From Enoplolaimus lenunculus (taxonomy: Eukaryota > Nematoda > Enoplea > Enoplida > Thoracostomopsidae): a stretch of DNA of 64,000 nt. Location: the NCBI GenBank assembly GCA_030248215.1, contig JASANG010001660.1, positions 62,001 to 126,000 on the forward strand, in the 5' to 3' direction. Positions 28,492 to 39,868 of this stretch are shown in pieces. The notes beneath the pieces were generated by a model. It made no database searches. It saw only the letters and a program-made list of their open reading frames with translations, and was not told where the DNA came from. The position numbers were made by a program, and so were the translations under genes. Numbering within the stretch: position 1 is the first letter of the stretch; each line of letters starts with the position of its first letter.

Positions 28492-28867
28492 CTAGTTATC
28501 CACGTATAGGTTTTCAGATACGGGCAAAACGACAGTTGCGATTCTGAAGTTTGACACAATTTCTTTTTGTATTTCGTCCAACAACTGCGATGAAGCAAAT
28601 GTATATTGATGTCCGCTCGTGCAGCGAGAATTAAGGGTGTGGCTCTGGTGTTTTTTCGAACTGGCAGAAAAAAGTACGTGTGCCAGTAAAGACAGCCAAT
28701 AGTAAAACGTTTGTAAATAGAAAATGACAAAATTAAAGCAAATCATTGCCAGTATTAACACCATATCAGTGTGAATACGTTTTGCTCCTTGTCGAGATAC
28801 GCCGGCTTCGTATCTTGTCGGAGACGAGTACTGAATTGCCCGGCTACAGCGTTTTCAAACATCCGGT
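28492..28867 (-). CDS. Candidate last two exons of an unrecognised minus-strand gene
   Basis: Exon 28762-28867 reads RMFENAVAGQFSTRLRQD, then KPAYLDKEQNVFTLI. Exon 28492-28660 reads SKKHQSHTLNSRCTS, then FASSQLLDEIQKEIVSNF and VVLPVSENLYVDN, followed by TAG. The acceptor of the second (ACTTTTTTCTGCCAG) is strong; the donor of the first (ATG|GTGTTA) is weak. Phases agree across the 101-bp intron. Earlier exons were not found. I do not recognise the protein. Confidence 0.35.
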
Positions 28868-30483
28868 CTAACCCTCATATTTACACGTTGAAGCTTATTA
28901 AGGGGAGGGGGTTGTGTGCGCAAAAGTATTAATATTTACAGACTAAAATATTAACGAAGTGTCTTTTAGAGAGATTTTTAGTTTAAATAGATATTCCCAG
29001 AAATAATACTTTGAAGTTTCCTTTCCAAAATAAAATCCTGCCTACTTCATGCACATATAATATCAATTATAAAATGGCGTTTCGCTAGTAGAATGGTGGG
29101 GACATCCCCTAACATAGCCATCGCACCCCCCACTCGCCAAATCCTCCCAAGCTCAGCCTCCTAGTCGAAAAATTTGGTTCTGTTTTGAAATTATATTTAC
29201 AAAACCTAAAAGATAAAAATGGATTTGCGCCACCTCTAAAACTGTAAAATTGGAAATTTAACCGAAAATCTGTTAAAAAACAATACAATTTGCGAACGAT
29301 TCCTAAGTTTTATTCCTGATTTTTCTTGCACGTTTGCTAAACAAGCTTTCGTCCGATTAAATCCTACTGGGTTGGACCAGAGGCACCTCCAAAAAAGACC
29401 CCGTCCCGCTCATATTGGATTAGAAACGCCAGATATTATCATGTATATTTTATGAGTACCCTCATTGCTAATTATCGTATCCGGGTGAGCTCTATACACT
29501 TCATGTTACACTGTCTGTTAATGTTAAACTTCACCAATACAAATATTAAAAATTTAAGCAAATTGAACTTTTTTAAATTTGACTCAATTAACGCAGCGAG
29601 TATGTTTAGTTGTTCCGTTTTGAGGGTGATAGTTTTTGTAGTTTTAGCATTGTGTAACGTTATTAAAAGTTCATCATGTTGTTATAGGTGTAGAGGTAAA
29701 TGACTTGAGTCACAAGGGAACCCTTTTAACTCAGTGGCATTTTAATGAAGTTTCCTGTTAAATATTACGCGTCTCTTGTATATTTGCTTCCACAATTACG
29801 CTAAGGCTCAAGCTTAGGTGGCAAAAGACTTACCTATAACAAAGCCTAATCGTTTGCATAAGCTTTGGCTAAGTCTAAGTCTAAGCCTTGACCTTGAACG
29901 TAGAAGAAGTGCACAAAACCCAATTACGCTAACCTCTTGACATTAATGTTGGAGATAATGTGAATATTTTCACGCGATAATTTGTGTTAGCAGAGTTGTC
30001 AAGAGTTCACACAGGAAGCTTAGCAAGCCCGAGCTAGCTCAGAGTACTAGGGGAGGCATAAAATTTTAAGAAAGTTATGATGAGAGTTTACTTGATTTAC
30101 AAGCCTGGCGAACAATTTCTTAGTGGGGTCAATATTTTCTTGGTGGTTGTGGTTTCCTCGCATCTTTCTGGCTGCGGATCTGGAATGTGGACTAGTAATG
30201 TGGGTCGGAAGAGTTCATATTTCAAATGTCTCAATTTACTGTACTTGTGGTCTGGTTCGACACAAGAGTTACCTGCCATTCATTTGTTAATGAGTATGTT
30301 GTTTTTAGTTCTGTTCATTGGTGTACATAGCTTAAATTAAAACATTTTGTAGGTGAAAGTTCAGTAGAAAAAGTATAGATTTACGGCTTAAGCGGTAAAC
30401 CGTTGTAGCGCATATATAAACGGTTGTGTTCAATATAAATATGAGTGTATTTATGGCAAAGAAAGTTTGAACCAGCCTCTATA
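28868..30483. other. Intergenic DNA with repeat fragments
   Basis: A C-rich patch at 29100-29420 (ACCCCCCACTCGCCAAATCC and GGTTGGACCAGAGGCACC) resembles a patch in TTC17 intron 13 (52550-52740). A stretch at 30020-30185, ending GGCTGCGGATCTGG, resembles the CAGGCCCGTA MITE family. No gene is supported. Confidence 0.4.
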
Positions 30484-31206
30484 CTGTAGTGACCCGAATA
30501 TGACGGGTGTAATACGAAGGAGGTCCCCATTTTGAGTCCCAATCAATAGGAGTCCATATCCCTAATAAGAATCCGTAAGCGGACAGAGTCCCTGAACTCT
30601 AAATTAGAGTTCATAAATGTTAATTATCGCTAATTATATTGCATAAATGACCCCATGAGCAAATAAAGTTGAGTTCGAAACATTAAAGCAAACTTAAGCT
30701 TTTTAGCACAACCAAGAGTGGATAATATCTATGAGTGTGTAAGTAACTCTTGGGGTCCCGCATGGTACAAAATGTACCACTGGGTGTTGCGTTTTTGGAC
30801 GACATCCCCTTGTTTAGAGAGGGGGTCGCTATCTCGTGAATACCCCTAAATTAAACTATAAGGGGAGCATGTTTGTGCCGCATAAAGTGCCTTGGTTCGG
30901 ACCGGTTGTTCCCCCTCTAAATAAAGAGGGGTGTAGGGCAAAAACGCGACGCGTGCCGGGTACATTCTTTTCTACACAGAATGTGCCCAGTTTCACACTC
31001 TTGTTAAATAGCGAGTCGCTCATGCTTTTGATACAAAACAACTAAACGTTTAATTCAACGGATAGTTGCTATATTGGATATAGCAGTAATTAAGGGCGCC
31101 CGAGAGCGGGTTGAAAATAAATAACAGTCAGTAACCGAATAACAGGGGATGCCCTCTGAAGAGGCCAAATAAATATCAGTCCCTCCTTTTATTCGGGCCA
31201 CTACAG
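30484..31206. mobile_element. Mariner-type MITE (CTGTAGTGACCC ends) with a nested hairpin
   Basis: Ends CTGTAGTGACCCGAATATGA and (reverse complement) CTGTAGTGGCCCGAATAAAA, flanked by TA at 30482-30483 and 31207-31208; 723 bp. It shares TGAGTCCCAATCAATAGG and other blocks with the copies at 38004-39323. Within it, about 30750-31010 folds on itself (GTACCACTGGGTGTTGCG and CCCCCTCTAAATAAAGAGGG-type arms) and is absent from the other copies, so it is probably a second, smaller insertion. Confidence 0.8.
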
Positions 31207-31595
31207 TACGTATTTAGGAGTTTAAATTGTGCCATTTTTTCTCAATTTTAAGAAAAAAATGATCTTAATTTTAAAACACTTGTATATGACACGAGCGTTT
31301 CCGTGCTAGAAATTAAGTAAATTTGTACTGGTTTATCAGAAAACAACGCATCTTTTGCTATTTTTCCTTTGGATACGATTTGTTTTAAAAGTCATTTTTT
31401 AAATTTTAAAATTTATTTGTTTTATGCTGTTTTTTTGTCATTTTTTGCGGCATGCGTTTGAGTCATGGGTGTAGACACGATTTTGGTTTGAAGCTGCTCC
31501 AATTAAAAAAGTACATAGTTTGTGTGTTAAGTTTATTTATCTCAAGTAACATATAATTATTATAACACAAATAATTTTTTAAGTTATTTTAAGAC

Positions 31596-32785
31596 ATGGC
31601 CTTTCTTCACTTCTTTAATCCTCAGTTTGCCCACTTTCCTAGTGATGTGAGTTGTGTAAACATATTTACTGCAGTAGTTGTCACATTTTAATTTAAATTG
31701 TCATATGATCTTTATATAATTAACATCTGTTGTGTATAACTTTTTAAGCTCACAAAATTGCTTTTTGCACAAAAACTTCACATCAGATTAGGTTTTTGAA
31801 CTTATAATGCGAAGTTTATATTTAGCATATATTCAAAGAAAGGCCGAGTTTATTCACGTATAAATTCGGATAAATACAATTCGGTTCTGATTGAATGCAG
31901 AGTTTTTGGCAATATAAAGAGCGTGTGAGAACATATTGTGAAAGGGTAAAGTAAATTTATAAAATATGCATATCTTCTCTTTGAAAAAAATCTTGGACTT
32001 GGAGACGAACACTAATGCAAAGGCAGCTTTACGAAATGATGCACACCTACGCGGCTTTGTAGTCACACTTTTAGTTTAACAAAACACCGCAGCTTCTATT
32101 TCGGACAAAAATGCAACTGAAATTTAACCCTTTCTCACATGAATATTTTCTATTTTCCCTGAGACCTACTTTTATGCTTGGATTCGAACTCCAGTGACTG
32201 GAGTGGGAGGCGTATACCATCACCACTCAGCTATAGGAGCTTGACGCTCGAGCCCGAGGGGGCTCTCACGTCTTGTGGTGATTTAGTACTATGTATACGT
32301 GTAGCAATTGTTCAATACGGTGCGATATATATTATTTAACGTATATACACTGCGCTGAGTTGCCTATAAGCAACTCAATGTGAGAAGGGGTTATAAGCGA
32401 AGGTATAGCTAAATGATTATTTTAAGTAAAGTTAGTAATTTAAAGTGCTATTTTAGTGCTCAACTCATTTTAGGTGCAAATTTGAAATGTGTCATTAACA
32501 GCGCTTTTAAAAGTAGTTTGTTTCTTCATTGTGTAAGTATGCCTATAATCGATGTTTACCAAATATCTATTTCAATCTTCAGCTACGGCTTTAGAACTTA
32601 TTGCCTTCAGTCAGTGTTAAAAATTGCAGCCTCCAATTTTTTTCAGTTAACTTCAGGCCGACCACGGAACCAGAAATGGTTAGTAGAGAGTGCTTATAGA
32701 GTGGACCAGAAAAATTTTCCTAACAAATATTTCCTTCATTCCGTCGAAAAAATTATCAGCCGTATGGACGAAGATGCTGCCGAGG
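31596..32785 (+). CDS. Candidate first two exons of an unrecognised plus-strand gene
   Basis: Exon 31596-31646 starts ATG and reads MAFLHFFNPQFAHFPSD up to a strong donor (GAT|GTGAGT). Exon 32647-32785 follows an acceptor with a long T tract (CAATTTTTTTCAG) and reads LTSGRPRNQKWLVESAYR, then DQKNFPNKYFLHSVEKII and MDEDAAEG, ending at GAGG|GTAAGC (a second possible donor at 32834). Phases agree. The intron holds the TTAA-type MITE 32128-32390. Only the plus strand is well open. No homologue recognised; later exons not fixed. Confidence 0.35.
32128..32390 (-). mobile_element. TTAA-flanked piggyBac-type MITE carrying a tRNA-like pol III promoter
   Basis: 263 bp, ends CCCTTTCTCACATGAATATT and (reverse complement) CCCCTTCTCACATTGAGTTG, flanked by TTAA on the left (32124-32127) and TTAT on the right. 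On the minus strand the core has A box TAGCTGAGTGG, a CCTCCCACTCC anticodon-loop-like stretch and B box GTTCGAATCC, in tRNA order and spacing. Two further palindromes are present: GCTTGACGCTCGAGC and GAGTTGCCTATAAGCAACTC. Related copies: 44994-45256, 45290-45370, 40262-40402, 16743-16891. Confidence 0.8.
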
Positions 32786-33069
32786 GTAAGCGGCGCATTC
32801 TTTCGTTCCCCCAAACTTGTAACCATCCCTTAGGTGAGCAACTGTGTAAAATGTTTGTCTTACACTACAATAAAAATTTAGCAAGCAAAGTAGGCTTTTT
32901 TATATAAAAAAGATGTCTTTTTTGTAAATTCTAGATTTAATAAAAGCAACAAAATTTGTAAAAAAAATCAGATTTTTTGCTGTATTGTTGCGTAATGATT
33001 ATTTCTAATAAAATAAATGTGAACCCATTAAAGTTGGTTTCGGTCTTAGTTACGGTTTTTGTTCCAACC

Positions 33070-33441
33070 TTAACGAGTTTTCTTTGCCAGCATAGAACAT
33101 TTGGCCGCGCTGCATTCAAATCTTGAGTGAAGTGTAATTTAATGCGTCACACTACATTGAAATCTAAAGAGCAGTGCTGAATTAAATTTTTACGGTTCTA
33201 AGGCAACTTCTAAAATTTATGAATGACTGAAATAGTGAAAAACTTAATCGAATAATATCCAATAATTTTTGCTTTACCAATTCTTGAGGTATTTTTGGCC
33301 TGACATTGTTAAATTTGCTCACCCGTGGTACCCGCGGGTAACGTACAGCTCTGATTTCATATAATTCAGCATTACTGCGTTTTGTGTTGCTGTATTTTCG
33401 GCAAGTACCTTGGCAAACGAGGTGCCCTGTACACCAAGTTT
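33070..33441 (-). CDS. Candidate last two exons of an unrecognised minus-strand gene
   Basis: Exon 33323-33441 (acceptor CTTCTAAATTAG, donor CGG|GTGAGC) reads KLGVQGTSFAKVLAENTATQ, then NAVMLNYMKSELYVTRGYH. Exon 33070-33121 (acceptor ACTTCACTCAAG) reads FECSAAKCSMLAKKTR and stops. Phases agree across the 201-bp intron. Other minus frames are also partly open, so the model is tentative. Product not recognised. Confidence 0.3.
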
Positions 33442-33883
33442 CTAATTTAGAAGTATATACTTGTTTCACAGCTCCGCTTCCCAGCAGTCCAGCAGTAAAC
33501 TAATCTTGTGATCCATCCGCTGTTGTGCGTAAACAATTTAGTTACTATCTGTTTTGAAGCGCATCTTGTTTCTGTTTTTCAGACAATTCTAAAACTGGTC
33601 ACATGACCAGTAGTATGTTTTGAACTAAAATACACCTAGTTCATTTAGATATATACGTGTATATTGTTAGTAAAATCGCGCGTGTTTGTTTAGTGTAAAT
33701 GTATTTTAGATTCACATTGTTAAAATATATACAAATACGGTGGTATAGAAAGCTTGATATGCCGCAGAAGTCTCAGGAGGGATGACAAAGACATGTACAA
33801 GCTTTCGCGTTAAAACGTTCAACTAATTGAGCAAAGATGTAGCAACTGCAACCTAGTACTGGCTAAAAATTTTTGTTTCTCAA

Positions 33884-34060
33884 AGGTCCGTAGCCAGTTC
33901 AAAATGTTAGAGGGCGAAAAAATTTCAAGAAGGACATGATGGGATTCCAGATGACTTATAAACAAGGATGAAATACTTCCTGAGGTGGTGTAAAACATTT
34001 CTGCGGGCTGAGCTCCCTCTGGTTCCCCTATGGTTACGGTCGATCAGGGCTGCGCTGCAG
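33884..34060. repeat. Degenerate CAGGCCCGTA-type MITE relic
   Basis: GGTCCGTAGCCAGTTCAAAA, then GACTTATAAACAAGG, and GGTTCCCCTATGGTTACGG follow the order of the complete element at 36048-36212. Ends decayed. Confidence 0.4.
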
Positions 34061-34794
34061 TACCGATCTCTTTTCCCCGACAGGAAAACGAGAACCGTTG
34101 ATCAAAGTAAGCTAAGTTGTTTTTCCAGCATAGAGAATACCGTGTAAGCCAAGCTAGCTACAGGCCAAACGTAATTTTGCACTAAAGCTTACTACAAAAT
34201 TTGGTTTTGCGTCTGTCCGGTGAGAATACGATCCCTGGTTACGACCATCCGTCCACCTGCGGCACTGACTGGTGGACTGACAGGCTGATACCAACCTAAA
34301 ACTGTAGTATATGTCCTAATGAGGAGCGAGACATTCATTGATGTTTCATTTTAAAAGTTGGTAAACGACACAAATTATATAATCCTCAAAAACTTAAATA
34401 AATCTCAACATGTTTGGTAAGATATAACGCCAGACAAAGGGGTTTGCGGGCACGTAGTTGTGACATCTATGTGCCAACGAGTTATTCAAAGTCTGTACAA
34501 GTCTATGAGATGAAGCAGTGAATGTAGCGAGCGATAAGTCAAATGCAATTTTACCATTCATAATAAGTATATATCCAAATTCTTAATTTTGCATCACTCC
34601 GGTAGCGGGCATTACCTCTGTAGCGGATACGATCTCTAGATTCCCCTAGATCTGCCTCAGACTTTAAATAGTTAGGTTTAGATTACCGAAATACACAGCT
34701 TAGTTAGGAAGTGCGGCCAATGTTACCCTAAAGGCCGTCCCATTGTCAAGGGACTGCAATGTACTATGAGTACACACAACAAATATAGTTGGGT
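34061..34794. other. Intergenic DNA, nothing recognised
   Basis: Moderate-GC, non-coding sequence. No supported exon or repeat end. Confidence 0.35.
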
Positions 34795-35165
34795 CGGTGG
34801 GACAGTTTGGACAGCGGGACAGTTGGGACGACAACTGGACAGCGGGACATTTGGAACAGGCAGTTGGGACAGCGGGACAGTTGGGACAGGGGGACAGTTG
34901 GGACAGCAAGACAGGGGGATAGTTAGGACAGTGAAACAGTTGAGACAGCGGGACGGTTGGGACAGTTTGACAGTGAGACAGTTGGGACAGCGGACAGTTT
35001 GGACAGTTCGGACAGCGGTACAATTGGAACAGTTGGACAGTTGGGACAGCGGAACAGTTCGAACAGTTCGGACAATTGGGGCAGCTGCGCAGGTTGGGAC
35101 CGTGGGAAAGCGGAACAGTTGGGACAGCGTGACATTCGGGAGAGTAGGGACAGCTGGGCCCGCAA
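34795..35165. repeat. Minisatellite with 10-bp GGACAGYKGG units
   Basis: About 370 bp of imperfect units alternating GTTGGGACAG and CGGGACAG, with interspersed spacers of variable length. Because the period is not a multiple of three it leaves long open frames on both strands (Cys-Pro-Asn or Gly-Gln-rich); these are not genes. Confidence 0.85.
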
Positions 35166-35593
35166 CAAGGAAAAGCACATATTTTGCTGTGCATATGTAA
35201 ATAAGGAGTGCATTTGTTTGTAGTCCCGGTATATTGCTGTAAGCACCGGAACAATAGGACGGCCTTCATCGAACCATGGGCCGGAAGAGCAGATTTTTGT
35301 TCACGACTTATGAAATAAAGACAACCGTTTGGGTGAATCTAAACCGACTCGTAATATCAGACGGCACCGAGGGTGCCGCGAAGCTGCGAAAATTTTCTGA
35401 GAAAATTATTTACAGAACGACAATATCTACACAGCAAAACCACGATTTTTACTTATATCATGAGGCCCCCCAAAAGCCCGAGCTTCCACCCAAAATTAGG
35501 GGCTCATGGGGGCAGTTATGGCACTTCTTGGTCCGATTCTTTCCGAAATTAAATCCTAGCATTTGTTAGTGTGGCAGAATTTCAGGCGTCATT
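35166..35593. other. Intergenic DNA
   Basis: A purine-rich segment with a GGCCCCCCAAAAGCCC patch near 35463, possibly a relic of the G/C-run elements seen at the right end of the window. No gene supported. Confidence 0.35.
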
Positions 35594-36000
35594 CAGGGTG
35601 CAACCGAAATTCCAGTTCCGGCATTTTTCCACCTTCCGGTTCCGGTAAATTTTTAACGGAGTCCAAAATTCCGGTATTAAAATTTGGTAGGTGGAAATTA
35701 AGATGTTTTACTAAAAAATGACGATAAAATGAAATAGATTTCATTCGTATAGTATACAAACCGTGACAATCGCCGAAAATAAACCATCGAAGGTAGATTT
35801 CGCTCCCGTAAATTATGGAAATCTAAAATACAGCAAGTAAAGTGAATACCCATCTCCAACTATGGTTTTTCACCAATAATATAGTAAAAACGAACATTAA
35901 AATGAATTTTTCGGTGACATGTATTGTTCATTTTCCGGTTGCCTTTCCGGTAATTTTTTCAAATTCCGGTTCCGGTAATTCTAATTCCGGTTGCACCCTG
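35594..36000. mobile_element. hAT-type MITE, CCGGAA family, with 8-bp target duplication
   Basis: Ends CAGGGTGCAACCGAAATTCC and (reverse complement) CAGGGTGCAACCGGAATTAG, 407 bp, flanked by GCGTCATT (35586-35593) and GTGTCATT (36001-36008), one mismatch. TTCCGGTTCCGG arrays lie inside both ends. Confidence 0.9.
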
Positions 36001-36047
36001 GTGTCATTGTGTATATAATATATAGTTGTGAATTTTAACTATTGTTT

Positions 36048-36212
36048 CAGGCCCGTAACCAGCTCACCTTGTTAGGGGGGCTAAAAAGTTTTCAGGAGGG
36101 GCATACAAGGGTTTTCGCTGACTTACAAGCAAGGTTTCAAATTTCCAAGAGGGTCCAAAATTTTTCCGAAGGGGCTAGGCCCCCCTGTCCCACCCCCTTG
36201 GCTGCGGGTCCG
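36048..36212. mobile_element. Short hAT-type MITE with CAGGCCCGTA ends and perfect target duplication
   Basis: 165 bp, ends CAGGCCCGTAACCAG and (reverse complement) CGGACCCGCAGCCAAG, flanked by the exact 8-bp repeat TATTGTTT at 36040-36047 and 36213-36220. The inside has GGGGGGC/GCCCCCC runs. Non-coding. Confidence 0.85.
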
Positions 36213-36220
36213 TATTGTTT

Positions 36221-37767
36221 ACATTTCGTATTCGTACATTTCATGGTGCATATCGATTCACCCCTTTTGATTCAGTCCTACACTCATGTAATAACCCTCA
36301 CATCACCTATTTGTCTTAAAGGTGTAATTTTGTATACGCAATCCTATTTAAAATTTGTTTGTTACATATACATGTATCGCTTTGCTCCAAGCACGTGTTA
36401 TGCGCTAGTCAATGTGTAGCTTAGTGCGGGTAAAACGGTGCAATTTTGTTTGTTTACAAGTCAAATACAAAACAATTGCGTCATAGCAACAACGACAAGT
36501 TTTTCTGCGCATTTGTTTATATTTGGAAAACGACTTTTGCTTAAGATCTTCTCCAAAATTACTTTTAACGCGGTTGTTGTAAGGCTTGCATTTTATATGT
36601 TGCACCATAAGTAAGTTTGGTGGCGAATTCAGGAGCGCGTGCGTTGGATATAGGACATATTCCATTATGCGTCGCCATGCTGACAATTTTGTAACGAATA
36701 TTGTTATCTGAAGCTCACAATGTGGCTTCTACCCAAAACGATAAAAATATCTCGGAAATATGAGTTAAAAGATTGTGCATTCTGCCCAATTTGTATTAGG
36801 ATATGTTTTCCTAAACACGCTTTGAAAACAGTAATCCTCACAATTCATCATTACTGTGTGTGTCAAACTGAAAAAAACTCGCGAACGAGAAGCTAGACGT
36901 AATTTTAGTATTATAAATCTGTTTGCAACTGTCGTAAAAAATTTCTTAGTTCATGGATTGGAGGGTATATACCCCAGACTCCCTTCCTGACTTCGTGCCT
37001 GGTGAAAGCTGTGTCAAACGTTAACATACGAGTAATGTTGCAACCGAGGAAACTTACCTAATGTAATTGAACAGGGGTGTATACGGTGGAGGGGACGCGG
37101 GCTGCAGATTCGAAATAATTGGTCGGACTCCAGAATCCAAAAATTTTAATGCTCGGTACGCTCACTCGCAAAAAAATTTAAACACTCTTGAATGTGATTT
37201 TGAGTGTACACCATCTCGAAATGAAATTATGGTTACGATTGCGCTACTGATACTAAACTATTTGTTACGTATGCATTGTAAAAGTTCATAGACGAATGTG
37301 AGAATCATTTGAATTTTAAAATGTAAGATTTGTGTTTTTGTAATTTTAATTCTTGAAAACAATGATTCAGTATATTTCAATTGTACACAAACTCCAGATT
37401 TCCTGTTTACGGAATAGAAACCGAATGTTGCATTACTCTTGTCAAGAGTATTGACTAGGTCTGTGCAGTGAATAATCATTTTCTATTTTTCGTCAGCTTA
37501 TTTTTGTTTTGATTTAGAGACGCGGATTTTAGTTGTTTTAAGTAAATTTGAAGAAAATATAAGTAGGGTTTTTGGTGAAATTTTTAAAAGGCTAAGATAT
37601 ACCATGTGTTTCTTGGTTTGAGTGGTAAAAGCAGACCTTTAACCCTACAGTTATGTTACTTTACAGTTGGGGAATAACAAACCTTCGTCACATGATTAAG
37701 TTCATGCTTATCGAACATAAGGATTCATTATTAATTGGCAAGAGTTTATTTTTTGGAGGGACTTCAC
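36221..37767. other. Intergenic DNA, nothing recognised
   Basis: AT-rich. Frames are short and no splice-bounded exon stands out on either strand. Confidence 0.4.
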
Positions 37768-37870
37768 TACTGCAGTGACCCAAATAATCTGAGGTCAACA
37801 TTCTGAGTCTTAATCAATAAGAGTCTGTATCGCCAGTTAGAGTCCGATAGTGGATAAATACCATAACAGA
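37768..37870. repeat. Left-end fragment of the mariner-type MITE
   Basis: CTGCAGTGACCCAAATAATC then GAGTCTTAATCAATAAGAG match the left 100 bp of the element at 30484. The right part is missing. Confidence 0.6.
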
Positions 37871-38144
37871 GACCAAACTAGACTAATGGAATACAGCGCT
37901 CATATATGCAACATCTCTTTTCGCTTGACTAGTAAGCAACTTTCAAAAGTCTTCTCGCTCGTTACGCCCGCTCGTAAACTCTCCCAGTTCTTAAAATTAC
38001 GTACTGTAGTGACCCGAATATGAGGTGAACTGATATTTATTTGGCCTCTCCAGAGGGCACCCCCTTGTTATTTGGTTGCGGACTGTTATTTATTTTTAAC
38101 CCGCCCTCGCGCCGCCCTTCGTTTACTAATATATCGGGTATTGC

Positions 38145-38572
38145 CAGAGTTTCAACCGGAACTACATTTTGTCGGAAACGGAATCGGAATCGAAATCAAA
38201 TTTTTCTGTCTGAACCGGAGTCGGAATAAAATTTTTGTAATTTTATTAAAAAGTTAAAGGTGAAGCTGTATGACTTTTAACTTTATTTGCAATACCCCTG
38301 TTTCCGTTACTGTTCACAGTTTTAGTAAAAATTGTATATATTGCTGACGGAATACACGTAGCAGCTTGGAATAATTACTAAGAAAAACCTACAAAATAAT
38401 TGCGAATGAACGATACAAAACGAAACAGGCATAATCTAAGTTTAATCATCTTAAAAACTCATAACCGAAAAATCAGAATTCCAGCATTCGGAACAGCAGT
38501 CAGCCGGAATCGGAATCGGAAGTCAAATTTGGCCGGAACTTTAGCAGGAATCGGAATTCCGATGTATCCCTG
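38145..38572. mobile_element. hAT-type MITE nested in the mariner-type MITE, perfect 8-bp duplication
   Basis: Ends CAGAGTTTCAACCGGAAC and (reverse complement) CAGGGATACATCGGAATTCC, 428 bp, flanked by GGTATTGC at 38137-38144 and 38573-38580, exact. CGGAATCGGAATCGGAA arrays lie inside both ends. Confidence 0.9.
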
Positions 38573-38646
38573 GGTATTGCAACTATCTGTTGAATTGTGT
38601 ATTTGTCTTGTATCAAAAGCTCTTGGCCAATACAAGGATATACTTA

Positions 38647-39089
38647 CTGTAGTGACCCGAATAAGAAGGGGGACTGATATTTATTTGTCCTCTCCATGGG
38701 GCACTCTCCTTTTTATTCGGTTACGGACTGTTATTTATTTTTAACCCGCCCTTCGTTACTGATATATATCCGGTACTGCAACTATCCGTTGAATTAAACG
38801 TTTATTTGTCTTGCGTCAATAGCTTGAGCGATCATGCAAGGTTATACATAGGAATGTACTTTCAAAATTTAAGAACGCCTTAAAGATTTGAACTCAATTT
38901 TATTTCGTTCTGGAGACATTTATGCACTAAAATTAGGAATAACTGACCTTCATGGACTCTAATTAGGATTTAGGGACTCTATCCGCTTACGGGCTCTTAT
39001 TAGGGATACGGAACCGACTCCTATTGATTGGGACTCAACATGGGGACCCCGTCGTATTACCCCACACCCTCTTATTCGGGTTACTACAG
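38647..39089. mobile_element. Mariner-type MITE, inner copy
   Basis: Ends CTGTAGTGACCCGAATAAGA and (reverse complement) CTGTAGTAACCCGAATAAGA, 443 bp, with TA on both sides (38645-38646, 39090-39091). It is inserted into another copy of the same family at an ATACTTA site. Confidence 0.88.
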
Positions 39090-39323
39090 TAGGAATGTAC
39101 TTTCAAAACATAAGTATGCTTTAAAGTTTCGAACTCAAAACTTAGGTATGCTTTAAAGTTTCGAACTCAACTTTATTTGGTGCTGGACTCATTTATGCGC
39201 CGCAATTAGAAATAATTGACATTTATGGACTCTAATAACGGTTTAGGGACTCTATCCTCTTACGGACTCTTATCAGGGAAACGGACTCCTATTGATCGGG
39301 ACTCAAACTTCGGGTCACTACAG

Positions 39324-39868
39324 TATACCGTTTCGAAATGAAATCATGGATGTATCTTTAATTTCCAAGTCAAACGTAAAACTTAGGCCTAAGGTACCGA
39401 ATCTGTACCCCTCATCAATTTAATATAAAGTGCCCAATAATATAAATGGCGTGCCGACTCTGCTGCAAGTGATGTGCCATTTAAATTTTAGTACAATTAT
39501 CTGTAGTCTATATTACCTTCACCTCTGAATTCTACACAGTAATAGACTGATCTAGTGGTACAACCTGCTGCGAATTTTAACGTTGTAGATTCACTGGTTC
39601 GAAAGTTATACGACCCTAGCGATAATTGGCAATAGGTGATGTATTCGTTTGAAAATCCCGACTCTAAAATTTCAGCACACTAAAATCAGATATAGAACAC
39701 GCCGTTCACCGTTAAAATGATTTAGTCATTTATTTAGACACAAACTGTCTGAAGTTATTACGGTCGAGTGTTTACTAAATAAATATTTTAATATTTTCGT
39801 TCAGTTCGCCGCCGTTTGCTTGCTCAATACACGTTCGACAGCAGCCAATCAAAAATAAACACGTCATT
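39324..39868. promoter_or_regulatory. Region upstream of the ASB-like gene
   Basis: It contains a relic of the CCCRTATTCTCAAAT MITE (39530-39665). The last 200 bp should hold the promoter, but no specific element is clear. Confidence 0.4.

Larger units (their letters stand above)
38004..39323. mobile_element. Mariner-type MITE (outer copy) broken by two nested insertions
   Basis: Ends CTGTAGTGACCCGAATATGA at 38004 and (reverse complement) CTGTAGTGACCCGAAGTTTG at 39323; flanked by TA. Its body is split by a hAT-type MITE (38145-38572) and by another member of its own family (38647-39089). The joined outer body follows the same order as the inner copy (ATATATCGGGTATTGCAACT, then GGAATGTACTTTCAAAA), which shows the nesting. 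Confidence 0.85.

Noticed and set aside
34700-35269. Cys-Pro-Asn-rich minus-strand frames and Gly-Gln-rich plus-strand frames up to 189 codons
   Set aside because: They are generated by the GGACAG minisatellite; open on both strands and in several frames.
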